Assembly: GCA_051649345.1 (NCBI GenBank)
Contig: JBOFGX010000251.1
Location: 1 to 11,803, forward strand
Direction of reading: 5' to 3'
Origin: Leadbetterella sp051649345
Lineage (GTDB): Bacteria > Bacteroidota > Bacteroidia > Cytophagales > Spirosomataceae
DNA length: 11,803 bases
Of the stretch, positions 1-6,597 are shown piece by piece. Made by a program: the position numbers and the translations under genes. The notes beneath the pieces were generated by a model. It searched no databases, was not told where the DNA came from, and saw only the letters and a program-made list of their open reading frames with translations. Numbering within the stretch: the first letter of the stretch is position 1; each line of letters begins with the position of its first letter.

Positions 1-306
1 TGGATTCTTATCTCGAATCCTCGTTTGCAAATCCCAAACCTGCAAATTAGAAGGACGACGACCTGTCAATAAGCTTGCTCTTGACGGTGCACATACAGCT
101 TGCTGGCAATAATTGCTCAAAAAAACCACACCCGATTTAGCCAATTTGTCAATGTTGGGCGTAATCATTTGAGATTGTCCGTAGCACCCAACTAAAGGCT
201 TAAGATCATCTACTGCTACAAAAACTACGTTGGGATGCTTATTCCTTTGAGAAAAAGAAGATATTGAGCTAATCAAAATGAAAAATAGAGTACTTTTAGT
301 TCTCAT
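1..306 (-). CDS. Secreted S1-family sulfatase, N-terminal part (runs off left edge)
   Basis: Only the first 102 residues lie in the window; the rest is beyond position 1. The start is the ATG at 306. Residues 1-19 form a hydrophobic signal peptide ending near SFS|Q. Then comes the alkaline-phosphatase-fold start NVVFVAVDDL, whose D33 and D34 are the usual calcium ligands. The sulfatase signature CAPSRASLLTG follows at residues 72-82, with C72 the cysteine that a maturase converts to formylglycine. Enzymes with this signature hydrolyse sulfate esters, often on polysaccharides. The N-terminus resembles iduronate-2-sulfatase-like members, but the substrate cannot be told. The likely site of action is the periplasm or cell surface. 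The gene is divergent from the oxidoreductase at 449. The sulfatase assignment is firm and the subfamily open. Confidence 0.93.
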   Translation of the reverse strand, partial: MRTKSTLFFILISSISSFSQRNKHPNVVFVAVDDLKPLVGCYGQSQMITPNIDKLAKSGVVFLSNYCQQAVCAPSRASLLTGRRPSNLQVWDLQTRIRDKNP

Positions 307-332
307 AAGAGATAAAATAAGACTGACTGTAC

Positions 333-346
333 TCGTAAAAATACGA
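333..346. promoter_or_regulatory. Inverted repeat in the divergent sulfatase/oxidoreductase spacer
   Basis: TCGTA-AAAA-TACGA is a perfect 5-bp inverted repeat 27 bp from the sulfatase start. On the minus strand it contains TATTTTTA, one mismatch from the Bacteroidota -7 consensus TAnnTTTG. It may therefore be the sulfatase promoter, possibly overlapped by an operator. A 5-bp arm in AT-rich DNA can arise by chance. Confidence 0.25.
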
Positions 347-388
347 AATGAGTAATTGTAAAATGTGGATTCTAAAAAATAAAATTCA

Positions 389-402
389 TGTACTTTTGTA
401 CA
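389..402 (+). promoter_or_regulatory. Candidate -7 promoter element for the oxidoreductase, inside a small palindrome
   Basis: TACTTTTG at 391-398 matches the Bacteroidota -7 consensus TAnnTTTG exactly. It sits inside the inverted repeat TGTAC-TTTT-GTACA (389-402). It would give a 5' leader of roughly 45 nt before the ATG at 449. No good TTG (-33) element is seen at the expected 19-21 nt spacing. The palindrome overlapping the box could be an operator, which is inference. Confidence 0.4.
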
Positions 403-448
403 GAAAACTCAAAATAATACAAAAACGAATACTCTTATTTACCGCCAT

Positions 449-1435
449 ATGAAAGCTTTAACATTTGATAGTTTTGGATCTCCCGAAGTTCTAGTTTTTA
501 AAGATGTGCCGTTCCCCGTTCTCAAGAATAATGAAGTTTTAGTTAAAATGGAATTCATAGGATTAAACTTCGCAGATATTTATCGTCGTAAAGGCAACTA
601 CCACCTAAAAGGTTCTCCACCCTTTATTGCAGGTTACGAAGGGAGCGGGCACATTGTGGATTGCAATGGGCATTCGGAGTATAGTTTGGGAGCCCCAATT
701 TGTTTTGCAGATGTACCTTTTGCCAATGCAGAGTATGTAGCAGTACCTACAGACCATATCATTCCTATACCTAATCAAATCAGCCTTCCACAAGCTTGTA
801 CAATCCTATTACAAGGACTAACAGCTCAATACTTAAGTGAGGATAGTCATAAAGTAAAAGAAAACGAAGTCATCTTGATTCATGCTGCAGCTGGAGGTGT
901 TGGGCAGCTATTAACACAAATTTGTAAATCAAAAAAAGCTACGGTGATTGGCCTAAGTACTTCTCAAAATAAGCTAAAAAGAATCGTAGATCAAGGTGCT
1001 GATTATGCTATCCTCCTTGATGAAAATTGGACAGAGAATATAAAAGAAATAACCCGAAACGAATGGGTAGATGTCGTATATGATTCCATAGGTAACACAT
1101 TGCAAGATAGTTTTTCTGTAACAAAAACCTGCGGAAAGGTAGTATTCTATGGAATGAGCGGTGGTAACCCTCCGCCTGTTGATCCTCGAATGCTTATGGA
1201 CTCCAGCAAAACATTGGTTGGGGGTGATTTATGGAGCTATTTGACGAGCAAAGAAGAACGAATCAAAAGGAGCACAAGGCTATTTGAGTGGTTAAAAAGT
1301 GGCATTATAAAACCAACCGAACCTACAATACTGAATCTAGCCGATGGTAAATTAGCCCATCAATTACTTGAAAGTGGTAATAGTACGGGTAAAATACTTT
1401 TACAAGTGACCAACCATACGGAATACATACGCTAG
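449..1435 (+). CDS. Zinc-independent NADPH:quinone oxidoreductase-like protein (MDR superfamily)
   Basis: The protein has 328 residues, the usual length for the cytosolic quinone-oxidoreductase branch of the medium-chain dehydrogenase/reductase superfamily. The N-terminal GroES-like domain (about 1-125) carries GLNFADIYRRKG at 38-49, the N-x-x-D-x-Y-x-R signature typical of QOR proteins. The Rossmann domain has the nucleotide-binding motif AAAGGVGQ at 146-153. The cysteine and histidine zinc ligands of alcohol dehydrogenases are absent. Family members reduce quinones or enones with NADPH; the substrate here is unknown. The ATG at 449 has no clear Shine-Dalgarno sequence, which is normal for this phylum. 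The 3' end overlaps the convergent ArsC-like gene by 36 bp. Confidence 0.88.
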   Translation: MKALTFDSFGSPEVLVFKDVPFPVLKNNEVLVKMEFIGLNFADIYRRKGNYHLKGSPPFIAGYEGSGHIVDCNGHSEYSLGAPICFADVPFANAEYVAVPTDHIIPIPNQISLPQACTILLQGLTAQYLSEDSHKVKENEVILIHAAAGGVGQLLTQICKSKKATVIGLSTSQNKLKRIVDQGADYAILLDENWTENIKEITRNEWVDVVYDSIGNTLQDSFSVTKTCGKVVFYGMSGGNPPPVDPRMLMDSSKTLVGGDLWSYLTSKEERIKRSTRLFEWLKSGIIKPTEPTILNLADGKLAHQLLESGNSTGKILLQVTNHTEYIR

Positions 1436-2014
1436 CTCTTCTCCTATTTGTAAACTTCTTTCAGCATACTTGACGTCCATAAGATCAGTCCCATCAAAAG
1501 CTTTTGGGTCTTCAAATTTGATAGGAAACCTTGCTTCTGAGCCGACTACTATTGGACACCCTATATCTGCATTGTTGCATGTCATGATAGCTACAAATTG
1601 CTCTTTGGGATTAAAGACATGATCATAGGCCTTGGAAAAACAAATAATACTGGGCTCATTTTCAGCATACTTTACAGCATATACTGGATTAGACTCATGG
1701 CTCAATTGCATAATTTCAAAGCCTTGCTTAACTAAGGTCTCGGCTATCTTCGGAAACATAGCCGTAGCCTCAGTCCCTCCAGAATAACAAAAAACATCTT
1801 TCACCCCAAAATGATAAGCCAAGGTCTGTGCCCAAATTTGAGATAGGTGACTTCGTCTAGAATTGTGCGTACAAATAAAATTAAGCCTAATTTGCTCATT
1901 TCTATCAACTTTATTCTTAATAAAATTGGCCAATGCATTCAAATCAGATTTTCTAGATTCTTCTATCGAATCAAAATCAAATTTTTCGATGATTTGAGCT
2001 ATTTCTGGTACCAT
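1400..2014 (-). CDS. ArsC/low-molecular-weight protein tyrosine phosphatase family protein
   Basis: The 204-residue protein has the P-loop CTHNSRRS (C48 to S55), the CX5R(S/T) motif of low-molecular-weight phosphatases and thioredoxin-coupled arsenate reductases. Cysteines 146 and 153, seven residues apart, and the later DP pair (FEDPK) match the relay cysteines and catalytic Asp of pI258-type ArsC. That favours arsenate reduction or a related thiol-relay reaction over plain tyrosine phosphatase activity. About 47 residues precede the catalytic core, which classical ~131-residue ArsC lacks. No arsR or arsenite efflux gene is in the window, so a role in arsenic resistance is not shown. A GTG at 2038 would add eight residues, but the promoter box at 2038-2045 overlaps it, so the ATG at 2014 is preferred. 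The gene diverges from the TetR gene. Confidence 0.85.
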   Translation of the reverse strand: MVPEIAQIIEKFDFDSIEESRKSDLNALANFIKNKVDRNEQIRLNFICTHNSRRSHLSQIWAQTLAYHFGVKDVFCYSGGTEATAMFPKIAETLVKQGFEIMQLSHESNPVYAVKYAENEPSIICFSKAYDHVFNPKEQFVAIMTCNNADIGCPIVVGSEARFPIKFEDPKAFDGTDLMDVKYAERSLQIGEELAYVFRMVGHL

Positions 2015-2037
2015 TTTATAGTATGTGTTTATAGTCA

Positions 2038-2045
2038 CAAAAATA
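2038..2045 (-). promoter_or_regulatory. -7 promoter element of the ArsC-like gene
   Basis: On the minus strand these bases read TATTTTTG, a full match to TAnnTTTG. Transcription would start a few bases downstream, near 2031-2034, leaving a leader of under 20 nt to the ATG at 2014. The box overlaps the alternative GTG start, which argues against that start. No TTG is seen at the ideal -33 distance; the nearest is about 25 nt away. Confidence 0.45.
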
Positions 2046-2109
2046 CGAGTAAGTTATTACGAACTAAAAACAATTTTATTTATTAAAAAAGTATACCTAC
2101 ATTTACAAA

Positions 2110-2127
2110 ATATACCGATTAGTATAT
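2110..2127. promoter_or_regulatory. Candidate TetR operator O1 (upstream of the TetR gene)
   Basis: ATATACCGATTAGTATAT is an imperfect palindrome with perfect 6-bp outer arms. It ends 3 bp before the repressor ATG. It lies just after TACATTTA (2098-2105), a 7/8 match to the -7 consensus. Its left half, ATATACCGAT, is identical to the left half of the perfect palindrome in front of the hydrolase gene. The position fits autorepression of the TetR gene and possibly control of the divergent ArsC-like gene. Confidence 0.65.
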
Positions 2128-2130
2128 TGA

Positions 2131-2721
2131 ATGAAAAAATCAGAACTTACTAAATACTCCATCCTGCATGGTGCTAGTTTGTTATTTCACAAACAAGGGT
2201 ATAAAGTCACCTCTATGAGTGAAATAGAGAAAGCAACTGGATATACCAAAGGTGCCATATATAACTATTTTAGTTCCAAAGAGCAATTAGAATTTGAAGC
2301 CTTTGAGCACCTTATGCAAATCGTCATTTCGAGCACTAGCACCCATATTGCCAAACAAAACAACGTCTTCGATAAGATTGACGCATTTGCTGAATCGTTC
2401 TTGAATAGACTTAAAGATGATAATTTCAAGTATGGATGCCCGCTTCTTAAGGCTTCTTTAGAATTCTCGGACCACAACAGTATCATGCAGGAAAAACTAG
2501 TATACTACTTGAATATTTTCAAAAATACTATTATCCAAATCATCCAAAATGGAATAAAACATGGGCAGCTCAAGGAAGATACTCCAGCCGAGAAGCTTGG
2601 TATTATTTTCTTTACAAGTTTACAAGGAGCCATTGTACTCAGCAAAGTCAATAACTCTACGCATGACTTCAAAACTCTGATAGAAACTTTAAAATCAATA
2701 ATTATTTTACATAAAAATTAA
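2131..2721 (+). CDS. TetR/AcrR-family transcriptional repressor
   Basis: The 196-residue protein has a typical TetR N-terminal DNA-binding domain (about 1-55). The helix-turn-helix VTSMSEIEKATGYTKGAIYN is at 26-45, followed by YFSSKEQL. The C-terminal ligand and dimerisation domain contains YGCPLLKASLEFSD (101-114), a pattern frequent in this family. The start at 2131 follows the operator-like palindrome directly. A second copy of the operator lies 15-30 bp after the stop, in front of the alpha/beta hydrolase. The simplest reading is a repressor that controls itself and the hydrolase, and is released by a small molecule that the hydrolase may process. The inducer is unknown. Confidence 0.92.
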   Translation: MKKSELTKYSILHGASLLFHKQGYKVTSMSEIEKATGYTKGAIYNYFSSKEQLEFEAFEHLMQIVISSTSTHIAKQNNVFDKIDAFAESFLNRLKDDNFKYGCPLLKASLEFSDHNSIMQEKLVYYLNIFKNTIIQIIQNGIKHGQLKEDTPAEKLGIIFFTSLQGAIVLSKVNNSTHDFKTLIETLKSIIILHKN

Positions 2722-2736
2722 AAAAATACTTAAAAA

Positions 2737-2752
2737 TATACCGATCGGTATA
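2737..2752. promoter_or_regulatory. Candidate TetR operator O2 (perfect 16-bp palindrome)
   Basis: TATACCGATCGGTATA is a perfect 16-bp palindrome centred in the 39-bp gap between the TetR gene and the hydrolase. It ends 8 bp before the hydrolase ATG. It shares the 10-bp half-site ATATACCGAT with the site at 2110. Perfect palindromes of this type are typical TetR-family operators. This site is likely the higher-affinity one and would let the repressor block the hydrolase separately from its own gene. Confidence 0.75.
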
Positions 2753-2760
2753 ATATAATT

Positions 2761-3606
2761 ATGAATAAAACACTTCTAAAACTTATAGGGTTTGCATTAA
2801 ATCTCCTGAGCCACTTACACCAGAAGAAAGCAGTTGAGCTAGCCTTTTTTCTATTCTGCTTACCGAAAAGACATCCTATCAAAGCATACCATCTTTCTTT
2901 TTTTAACTCCGCCATTCAAAATGACTTACTTATTGAAGATAAGAAAATCAGATATTACCAATGGGGGAACGGCCCAAGAAAAGTACTTTTCTTGCACGGA
3001 TGGAATAGCAGCACTTTCAGATGGAAAAAATACATAGAAAGCCTAGACAGGAAGAAATACACAGTCCTATCTGTCGATGCTACGGGCTGTGGACAATCAG
3101 AAGGAAACCAATTACATGCCTTTGTATACAGCAAAATCATACGGACATTAACGGACCAGTACAAGGGATTCGATGTCGTAGTTAGCCATTCATTTGGAGC
3201 TCTTAGCACAATGGTTACTCTACATGAATTTGCTCCTGTTAAGATTAAAAGCATTATACTTATGGCTTCCCCTACAGAAATAGATGACTTCTTCCGTTTT
3301 TTTGGTGGCAGCCTACACCTCAACAAGAAAATCTATGCAGGCATGGAAAGCCTATTTATAGATAAGTTTGGTAGAGAGCCAAGCTATTTTTCATTGAGCA
3401 AATTTGCCCAAAAAATATCTATTCCTACTTTGGTTATTCACGATCCTAAAGATCGTGTTGCACCATATGAAGGAGCAAAAAAAATGTCCGAAAACTTCGT
3501 AAATGCCCAGCTATTTACTACAGACACATTAGGTCATGACTTAAAGTCTCCCTTAGTGATTGATCGTGTAAACGACTTTATAGAAAGGAATTCCGCTTCT
3601 AGCTAA
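2761..3606 (+). CDS. Alpha/beta hydrolase, TetR-controlled
   Basis: The 281-residue protein has an alpha/beta-hydrolase core from about residue 60. The oxyanion-hole segment LHGW is at 78-81 and the nucleophile elbow SHSFG at 142-146, with S144 as catalytic Ser. The Asp is probably D231 in HDPKDRV, and the catalytic His is H259 in LGHD. The first Gly of the usual GxSxG elbow is replaced by Ser. A hydrophobic N-terminal stretch of about 45 residues precedes the core and may be a membrane-associating segment; it lacks a clear signal cleavage site. The gene starts 39 bp after the TetR stop with an operator between them, so co-transcription plus local control is likely. Substrates may be esters, lipids or xenobiotics; none is identified. 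Confidence 0.88.
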   Translation: MNKTLLKLIGFALNLLSHLHQKKAVELAFFLFCLPKRHPIKAYHLSFFNSAIQNDLLIEDKKIRYYQWGNGPRKVLFLHGWNSSTFRWKKYIESLDRKKYTVLSVDATGCGQSEGNQLHAFVYSKIIRTLTDQYKGFDVVVSHSFGALSTMVTLHEFAPVKIKSIILMASPTEIDDFFRFFGGSLHLNKKIYAGMESLFIDKFGREPSYFSLSKFAQKISIPTLVIHDPKDRVAPYEGAKKMSENFVNAQLFTTDTLGHDLKSPLVIDRVNDFIERNSASS

Positions 3607-3610
3607 GCGG
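3593..3610 (+). terminator. Weak hairpin at the end of the hydrolase gene
   Basis: CCGCTT (3593-3598) pairs with AAGCGG (3605-3610) across a 6-nt loop, and the stem includes the hydrolase stop codon. The downstream T content is modest (CATTTTCT). It could be a weak intrinsic terminator for the TetR-hydrolase unit. Confidence 0.3.
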
Positions 3611-3728
3611 CAAGCATTTTCTAATACTTTCATCCTCTTTATTGAGTCTGATGTTCTGAAAATAGAAAAACCACCATAAATTGTTGTCGAATTTATAGTA
3701 CCTTCAAATTCAATATCAATCGTATTGT

Positions 3729-5078
3729 ATGTTACTAAAAAGAATTCCTATTTTATGCCTCATTTTAGGCATATTTTCTAGCTTATCATTTGCCCAAGTA
3801 GCTCCCAAGCCACCCATGGGCTGGAATAGTTTTGATAGCTATGGAGTATATCTTCATGAAAAAGCAGCATGGGACAATCTCAAAGAACTCGCCAAAACAT
3901 ATAAAAAATACGGATATGAGTATTTTGTCGTGGATAATGGCTGGTTTGGTGAATATAAACTTAAGTCTGGAACCATGTATCCTAACGAGAAACACGCTTC
4001 TGATATTAGAATTAATGAATATGGATTGGTGCAACCTTCAAAAACCTATTTCCCCAATGGATTCAAAGACTTGATAAACGAATGCCATAGATTGGGACTA
4101 AAATTTGGCTTTCACTTGATGAGGGGAATACCTAGAAAGGCATACGACCTCAATACACCTATTCAAGGTACCAGTTATTACGCCAAAGATATAGCGGATA
4201 CACTTGAAGCTCATTTGTGTAACTGGTGCAAATACAATTACGGTGTAGATATGGATAAGCCAGGTGCTCAAGAATATTATAATAGTCTTGTCAATCAAAT
4301 GGCTGCTTGGGGAGTAGACATGCTGAAAGTAGATGATGTAGTGCCTTTTCCTAAAGAAGCTGAAGGGTATGCAAAAGCCATTGCTCAATGTGGAAGACCT
4401 ATGGTTCTTAGTCTAAGCCCAGGAAATGGAGTAAGTACGAATGCTATTAAATCTTTCAAAATGGCCAATATGTTGCGTGTAACGCCTGATGTTTGGGATG
4501 AGCAAATAGATATTGACAACTGTTTTGCGGCTTGGAGAAAATGGTCAGGTTATTCGGAGCCTAATTTTTGGATAGATATGGATATGATCCCCTTTGGTAA
4601 CTTACAACTCATGTCTCCCCCAGCCTTAGGCCCTCAAAAAGAAGTAAGACTTTCAGGTAGAGGGACTACTCGAAAATGCCAATTAAGTCCTGCCCAAATG
4701 AGAACCTTCATTACCCTACGAGCTATATCTGCTTCACCATTGATGATGGGTGGAGACCTACCCACTATGGATGCCTACTCTAAAGAGCTAATGACCAACA
4801 AGCATATGCTGGAAGCCAATCAGAACGGTATTATGGGAACATTAGTATATGAGAAAGACGGAATAGAAATTTGGAAAATCTTAAAAAAGAATAGTAAGGG
4901 AGGATGGATTGGGATATTCAATAGAAATCCTACAAAAACAACATTAGAAACCAAATTAGACTATCTAAAACTAACCAAAGCAACCCAGATTCTAGACGTT
5001 TGGAATAAAAAAACATATATGACTTTACCTAAAAAAGTCACTTTAGTCCCAAATGATGCTTTATTTTGGGTTTTCTAA
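3729..5078 (+). CDS. Secreted GH27 alpha-galactosidase-like glycoside hydrolase
   Basis: The 449-residue protein has a signal peptide at 1-22 (cleavage after FA|Q), so it is periplasmic or surface-exposed. The mature protein opens with PKPPMGWNSFDSYG (26-39), the start of the GH27/melibiase TIM barrel. The nucleophile is expected at D202 in LKVDD and the acid/base at D254 in RVTPDVWD. ASPLMMGGDL (335-344) closes the barrel and a beta-sandwich domain occupies roughly 370-449. GH27 enzymes act by retention, mostly on terminal alpha-galactose. This one belongs to a divergent branch: LKVDD replaces the usual KYDxC, and FHLMRGIPRKAYDLNT (128-143) replaces the common YGDxGTxxC loop. The true substrate may therefore differ. 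A lipoprotein gene follows after 59 bp, possibly in the same transcript. No SusC/SusD pair is in the window. Confidence 0.85.
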   Translation: MLLKRIPILCLILGIFSSLSFAQVAPKPPMGWNSFDSYGVYLHEKAAWDNLKELAKTYKKYGYEYFVVDNGWFGEYKLKSGTMYPNEKHASDIRINEYGLVQPSKTYFPNGFKDLINECHRLGLKFGFHLMRGIPRKAYDLNTPIQGTSYYAKDIADTLEAHLCNWCKYNYGVDMDKPGAQEYYNSLVNQMAAWGVDMLKVDDVVPFPKEAEGYAKAIAQCGRPMVLSLSPGNGVSTNAIKSFKMANMLRVTPDVWDEQIDIDNCFAAWRKWSGYSEPNFWIDMDMIPFGNLQLMSPPALGPQKEVRLSGRGTTRKCQLSPAQMRTFITLRAISASPLMMGGDLPTMDAYSKELMTNKHMLEANQNGIMGTLVYEKDGIEIWKILKKNSKGGWIGIFNRNPTKTTLETKLDYLKLTKATQILDVWNKKTYMTLPKKVTLVPNDALFWVF

Positions 5079-5137
5079 CCAATACTTACAACCATTTGGA
5101 TAGGTTGGGTGTCTATATATCTAAAATACTAACAGTT

Positions 5138-5542
5138 ATGAAGTATTGGATTCTTGTTTCTTTATTTTGGATATTATCATGTGATAATCCATCCGTTGAT
5201 CCCCAATTGCAAGAAGGCACGTATGGAGGTGATCAGATAGGCGTTTGGGTAAAGCCTGAAGAAATAACAATCCTTTGGGGCTGTTCATCAGGTGCTATAG
5301 CTGGCAAAATTGAACTAAAAGAGGGGAAGTTTGAAAAAGAAGGAACCTACAGATTTATTGGTGGTGCACAGATTGTGGATGAAAGCCTCAGACCTAAGCC
5401 CCGTCCTATGCGGTATAAAGGAACGTACAATGAAACAACACAGATTCTCATGCTAGAATGCACTTTCTTAGATGACAATACGCTGCAAGGCAAGTATGAG
5501 TTGAAATTTAATAAGGAGCCCCTCATTTATTTTTGTGCGTAA
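5138..5542 (+). CDS. Small lipoprotein of unknown function
   Basis: An upstream in-frame ATG at 5066 would overlap the GH27 gene. The ATG at 5138 is chosen instead because it yields a compact lipoprotein signal, MKYWILVSLFWILSC, with the lipobox ILSC and lipidated C15. The product has 134 residues. The mature part is beta-rich, with EGTYGGDQIGVWV, then WGCSSGAIAGKI and a C-terminal cysteine. This YGG...CxxGxI layout resembles a widespread uncharacterised exported family that I recognise only by pattern. A lipocalin-like barrel is possible but not shown. The gene sits 59 bp after the GH27 gene on the same strand. The charged residue after Cys (D16) would fit sorting to the outer membrane or surface in this phylum. 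Confidence 0.7.
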   Translation: MKYWILVSLFWILSCDNPSVDPQLQEGTYGGDQIGVWVKPEEITILWGCSSGAIAGKIELKEGKFEKEGTYRFIGGAQIVDESLRPKPRPMRYKGTYNETTQILMLECTFLDDNTLQGKYELKFNKEPLIYFCA

Positions 5543-5592
5543 TAGTGATTTCGATTAGTTCGTGTCCAGCCATTTCATAAAATCTTCTAGTA

Positions 5593-5718
5593 CTATGCTT
5601 CCTCCAGTTTCTCATCCAATAAATGAAACACTTGACATAGCTCTTCCAGTTTTTGGCTTTGTGAAAAAACGGAATAAAAACTAGATAAAACTAGTAACCA
5701 TGTCAAAATTAATTTCAT
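5593..5718 (-). CDS. Exported 41-residue mini-protein or frameshifted remnant
   Basis: The minus-strand ATG at 5718 opens a 41-codon frame. It starts with a convincing signal peptide (MKLILTWLLVLSSFYSVFSQ) and continues with a short acidic helix, KLEELCQVFHLLDEKLEEA. A perfect TAnnTTTG box lies 15-22 bp upstream. In a second reading frame the downstream DNA encodes TGGSIVLEDFMKWLDTN and a stop at 5555, which also looks protein-like. The gene may therefore have been about 54 codons and suffered a frameshift. It lies 51 bp downstream of the TonB-domain gene on the same strand. No homologue is recognised. Confidence 0.4.
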   Translation of the reverse strand: MKLILTWLLVLSSFYSVFSQSQKLEELCQVFHLLDEKLEEA

Positions 5719-5732
5719 AATGAGTTATAAAT

Positions 5733-5740
5733 CAAATGTA
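5733..5740 (-). promoter_or_regulatory. -7 promoter element in front of the exported mini-ORF
   Basis: The minus strand reads TACATTTG here, an exact TAnnTTTG match. It would place transcription start within about 10 nt of the ATG at 5718. The -33 element is not clear. Its placement supports real expression of the mini-ORF. Confidence 0.4.
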
Positions 5741-5769
5741 AATTATTTGAATGGAAACATGAAAAAAAC

Positions 5770-6597
5770 CTATAATTTAAACCGGATAGGCATATTAAAC
5801 TGATAATCTATAGCCTTTCCTTTTAGTTGACCCGGTTTCCAGTTGGGCATTAATTTTACAATACGTATGGCCTCTATCTCCATGTTTTTTGATTGAGTAT
5901 CTGAACCCAAGATTTGAGGATTCAGAATTTCACCTGTTTTCGTCACCATAAAAGTTACATATACTTCTCCTTCTAGTTTATCTACTTTTTCTTTGGTAGG
6001 ATAATTCAAATTCGATTTTATAAATTTATGTAAGGATGCAATCCCTCCTTTGAATTCTGGAAGTATGTCTATTTTTTCAGCCATCTCAAAATCACCCATA
6101 GTATGACCTTCTGATATTTTAGGTTGAACTCTACCTATAGTAGTCTTTTGATCCAATGAATCGATATCGCATTTGTTTTGATATTGTAATTCTGGACAGC
6201 TACCTCTACCTATAACTTTACTTTCTTTATCTTTTCGCAATGCTAATTCAAACTCAGCTTTAGAAATTTTTTTATTACTACTAGGAAAATCACATCCTGC
6301 TAATAATAATGTTCCCAACGTTAAAAGAAAAAAAGAAAAATTGGTATTTCTGTGCTTCTTGGATAAGGCTTGTATCGTTTCTATATAATCTAAATTGACA
6401 AAATTCAGTTGGGAATCACGTATTCTACCACACGCGTTTTTGTTATGATTGACAAACAAATATTCTAAAATTCCTCTCCTACTAATATTCGTAAAATCCA
6501 TTACGTTTTTTGAACAACTAGCACAAAATCGAGAATTGAAACCAATTTTCATGGCGTTCCAATCTTCTGAACAGGGTTCGGGAATGTTTATCTGCAT
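5770..6597 (-). CDS. Membrane protein with N-terminal cysteine cluster and C-terminal TonB domain
   Basis: The 275-residue protein has three parts. The N-terminal cytoplasmic segment (1-60) has C9, C25-x-x-C28 and C56 in the pattern PC...NAM...RFCASCSKNVMDFT...ACGR. This is a putative zinc-binding module common in Bacteroidota. A single membrane segment lies at about 86-101. The periplasmic part ends in a TonB C-terminal domain: PEFKGGIASLHKFI (180-193), EVYVTFMVTKTGEI (211-224), and LMPNWKPG...NMPIRF at the end. TonB domains normally contact outer-membrane receptors and transmit proton-motive force. Without adjacent ExbB/ExbD or a receptor gene, the role may be signalling or receptor-specific energisation. 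The linker is short and lacks the long proline-rich spacer of classical TonB. Confidence 0.8.
   Translation of the reverse strand: MQINIPEPCSEDWNAMKIGFNSRFCASCSKNVMDFTNISRRGILEYLFVNHNKNACGRIRDSQLNFVNLDYIETIQALSKKHRNTNFSFFLLTLGTLLLAGCDFPSSNKKISKAEFELALRKDKESKVIGRGSCPELQYQNKCDIDSLDQKTTIGRVQPKISEGHTMGDFEMAEKIDILPEFKGGIASLHKFIKSNLNYPTKEKVDKLEGEVYVTFMVTKTGEILNPQILGSDTQSKNMEIEAIRIVKLMPNWKPGQLKGKAIDYQFNMPIRFKL

Noticed and set aside
2015..2038. GTG at 2038 as start of the ArsC-like gene
   Set aside because: The best -7 element (2038-2045) overlaps it, so transcripts from that promoter would lack the GTG. The family-like N-terminus also begins at the ATG at 2014.
2749..2754. TATAAT box in front of the hydrolase
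   Set aside because: It lies 6 bp before the ATG and within the palindrome. The Bacteroidota sigma factor prefers TAnnTTTG, so a leaderless TATAAT promoter is unlikely.
1..5078. A polysaccharide utilisation locus linking the sulfatase and GH27 genes
   Set aside because: Four unrelated genes and both strands separate them, and no SusC/SusD pair or hybrid regulator is present in the window.
6292..6340. Lipobox-like LLLAGC in the TonB-domain protein
   Set aside because: It sits at residues 97-102, after a 60-residue cysteine-rich cytoplasmic-type segment, so it is the end of an internal membrane helix and not an N-terminal lipoprotein signal.
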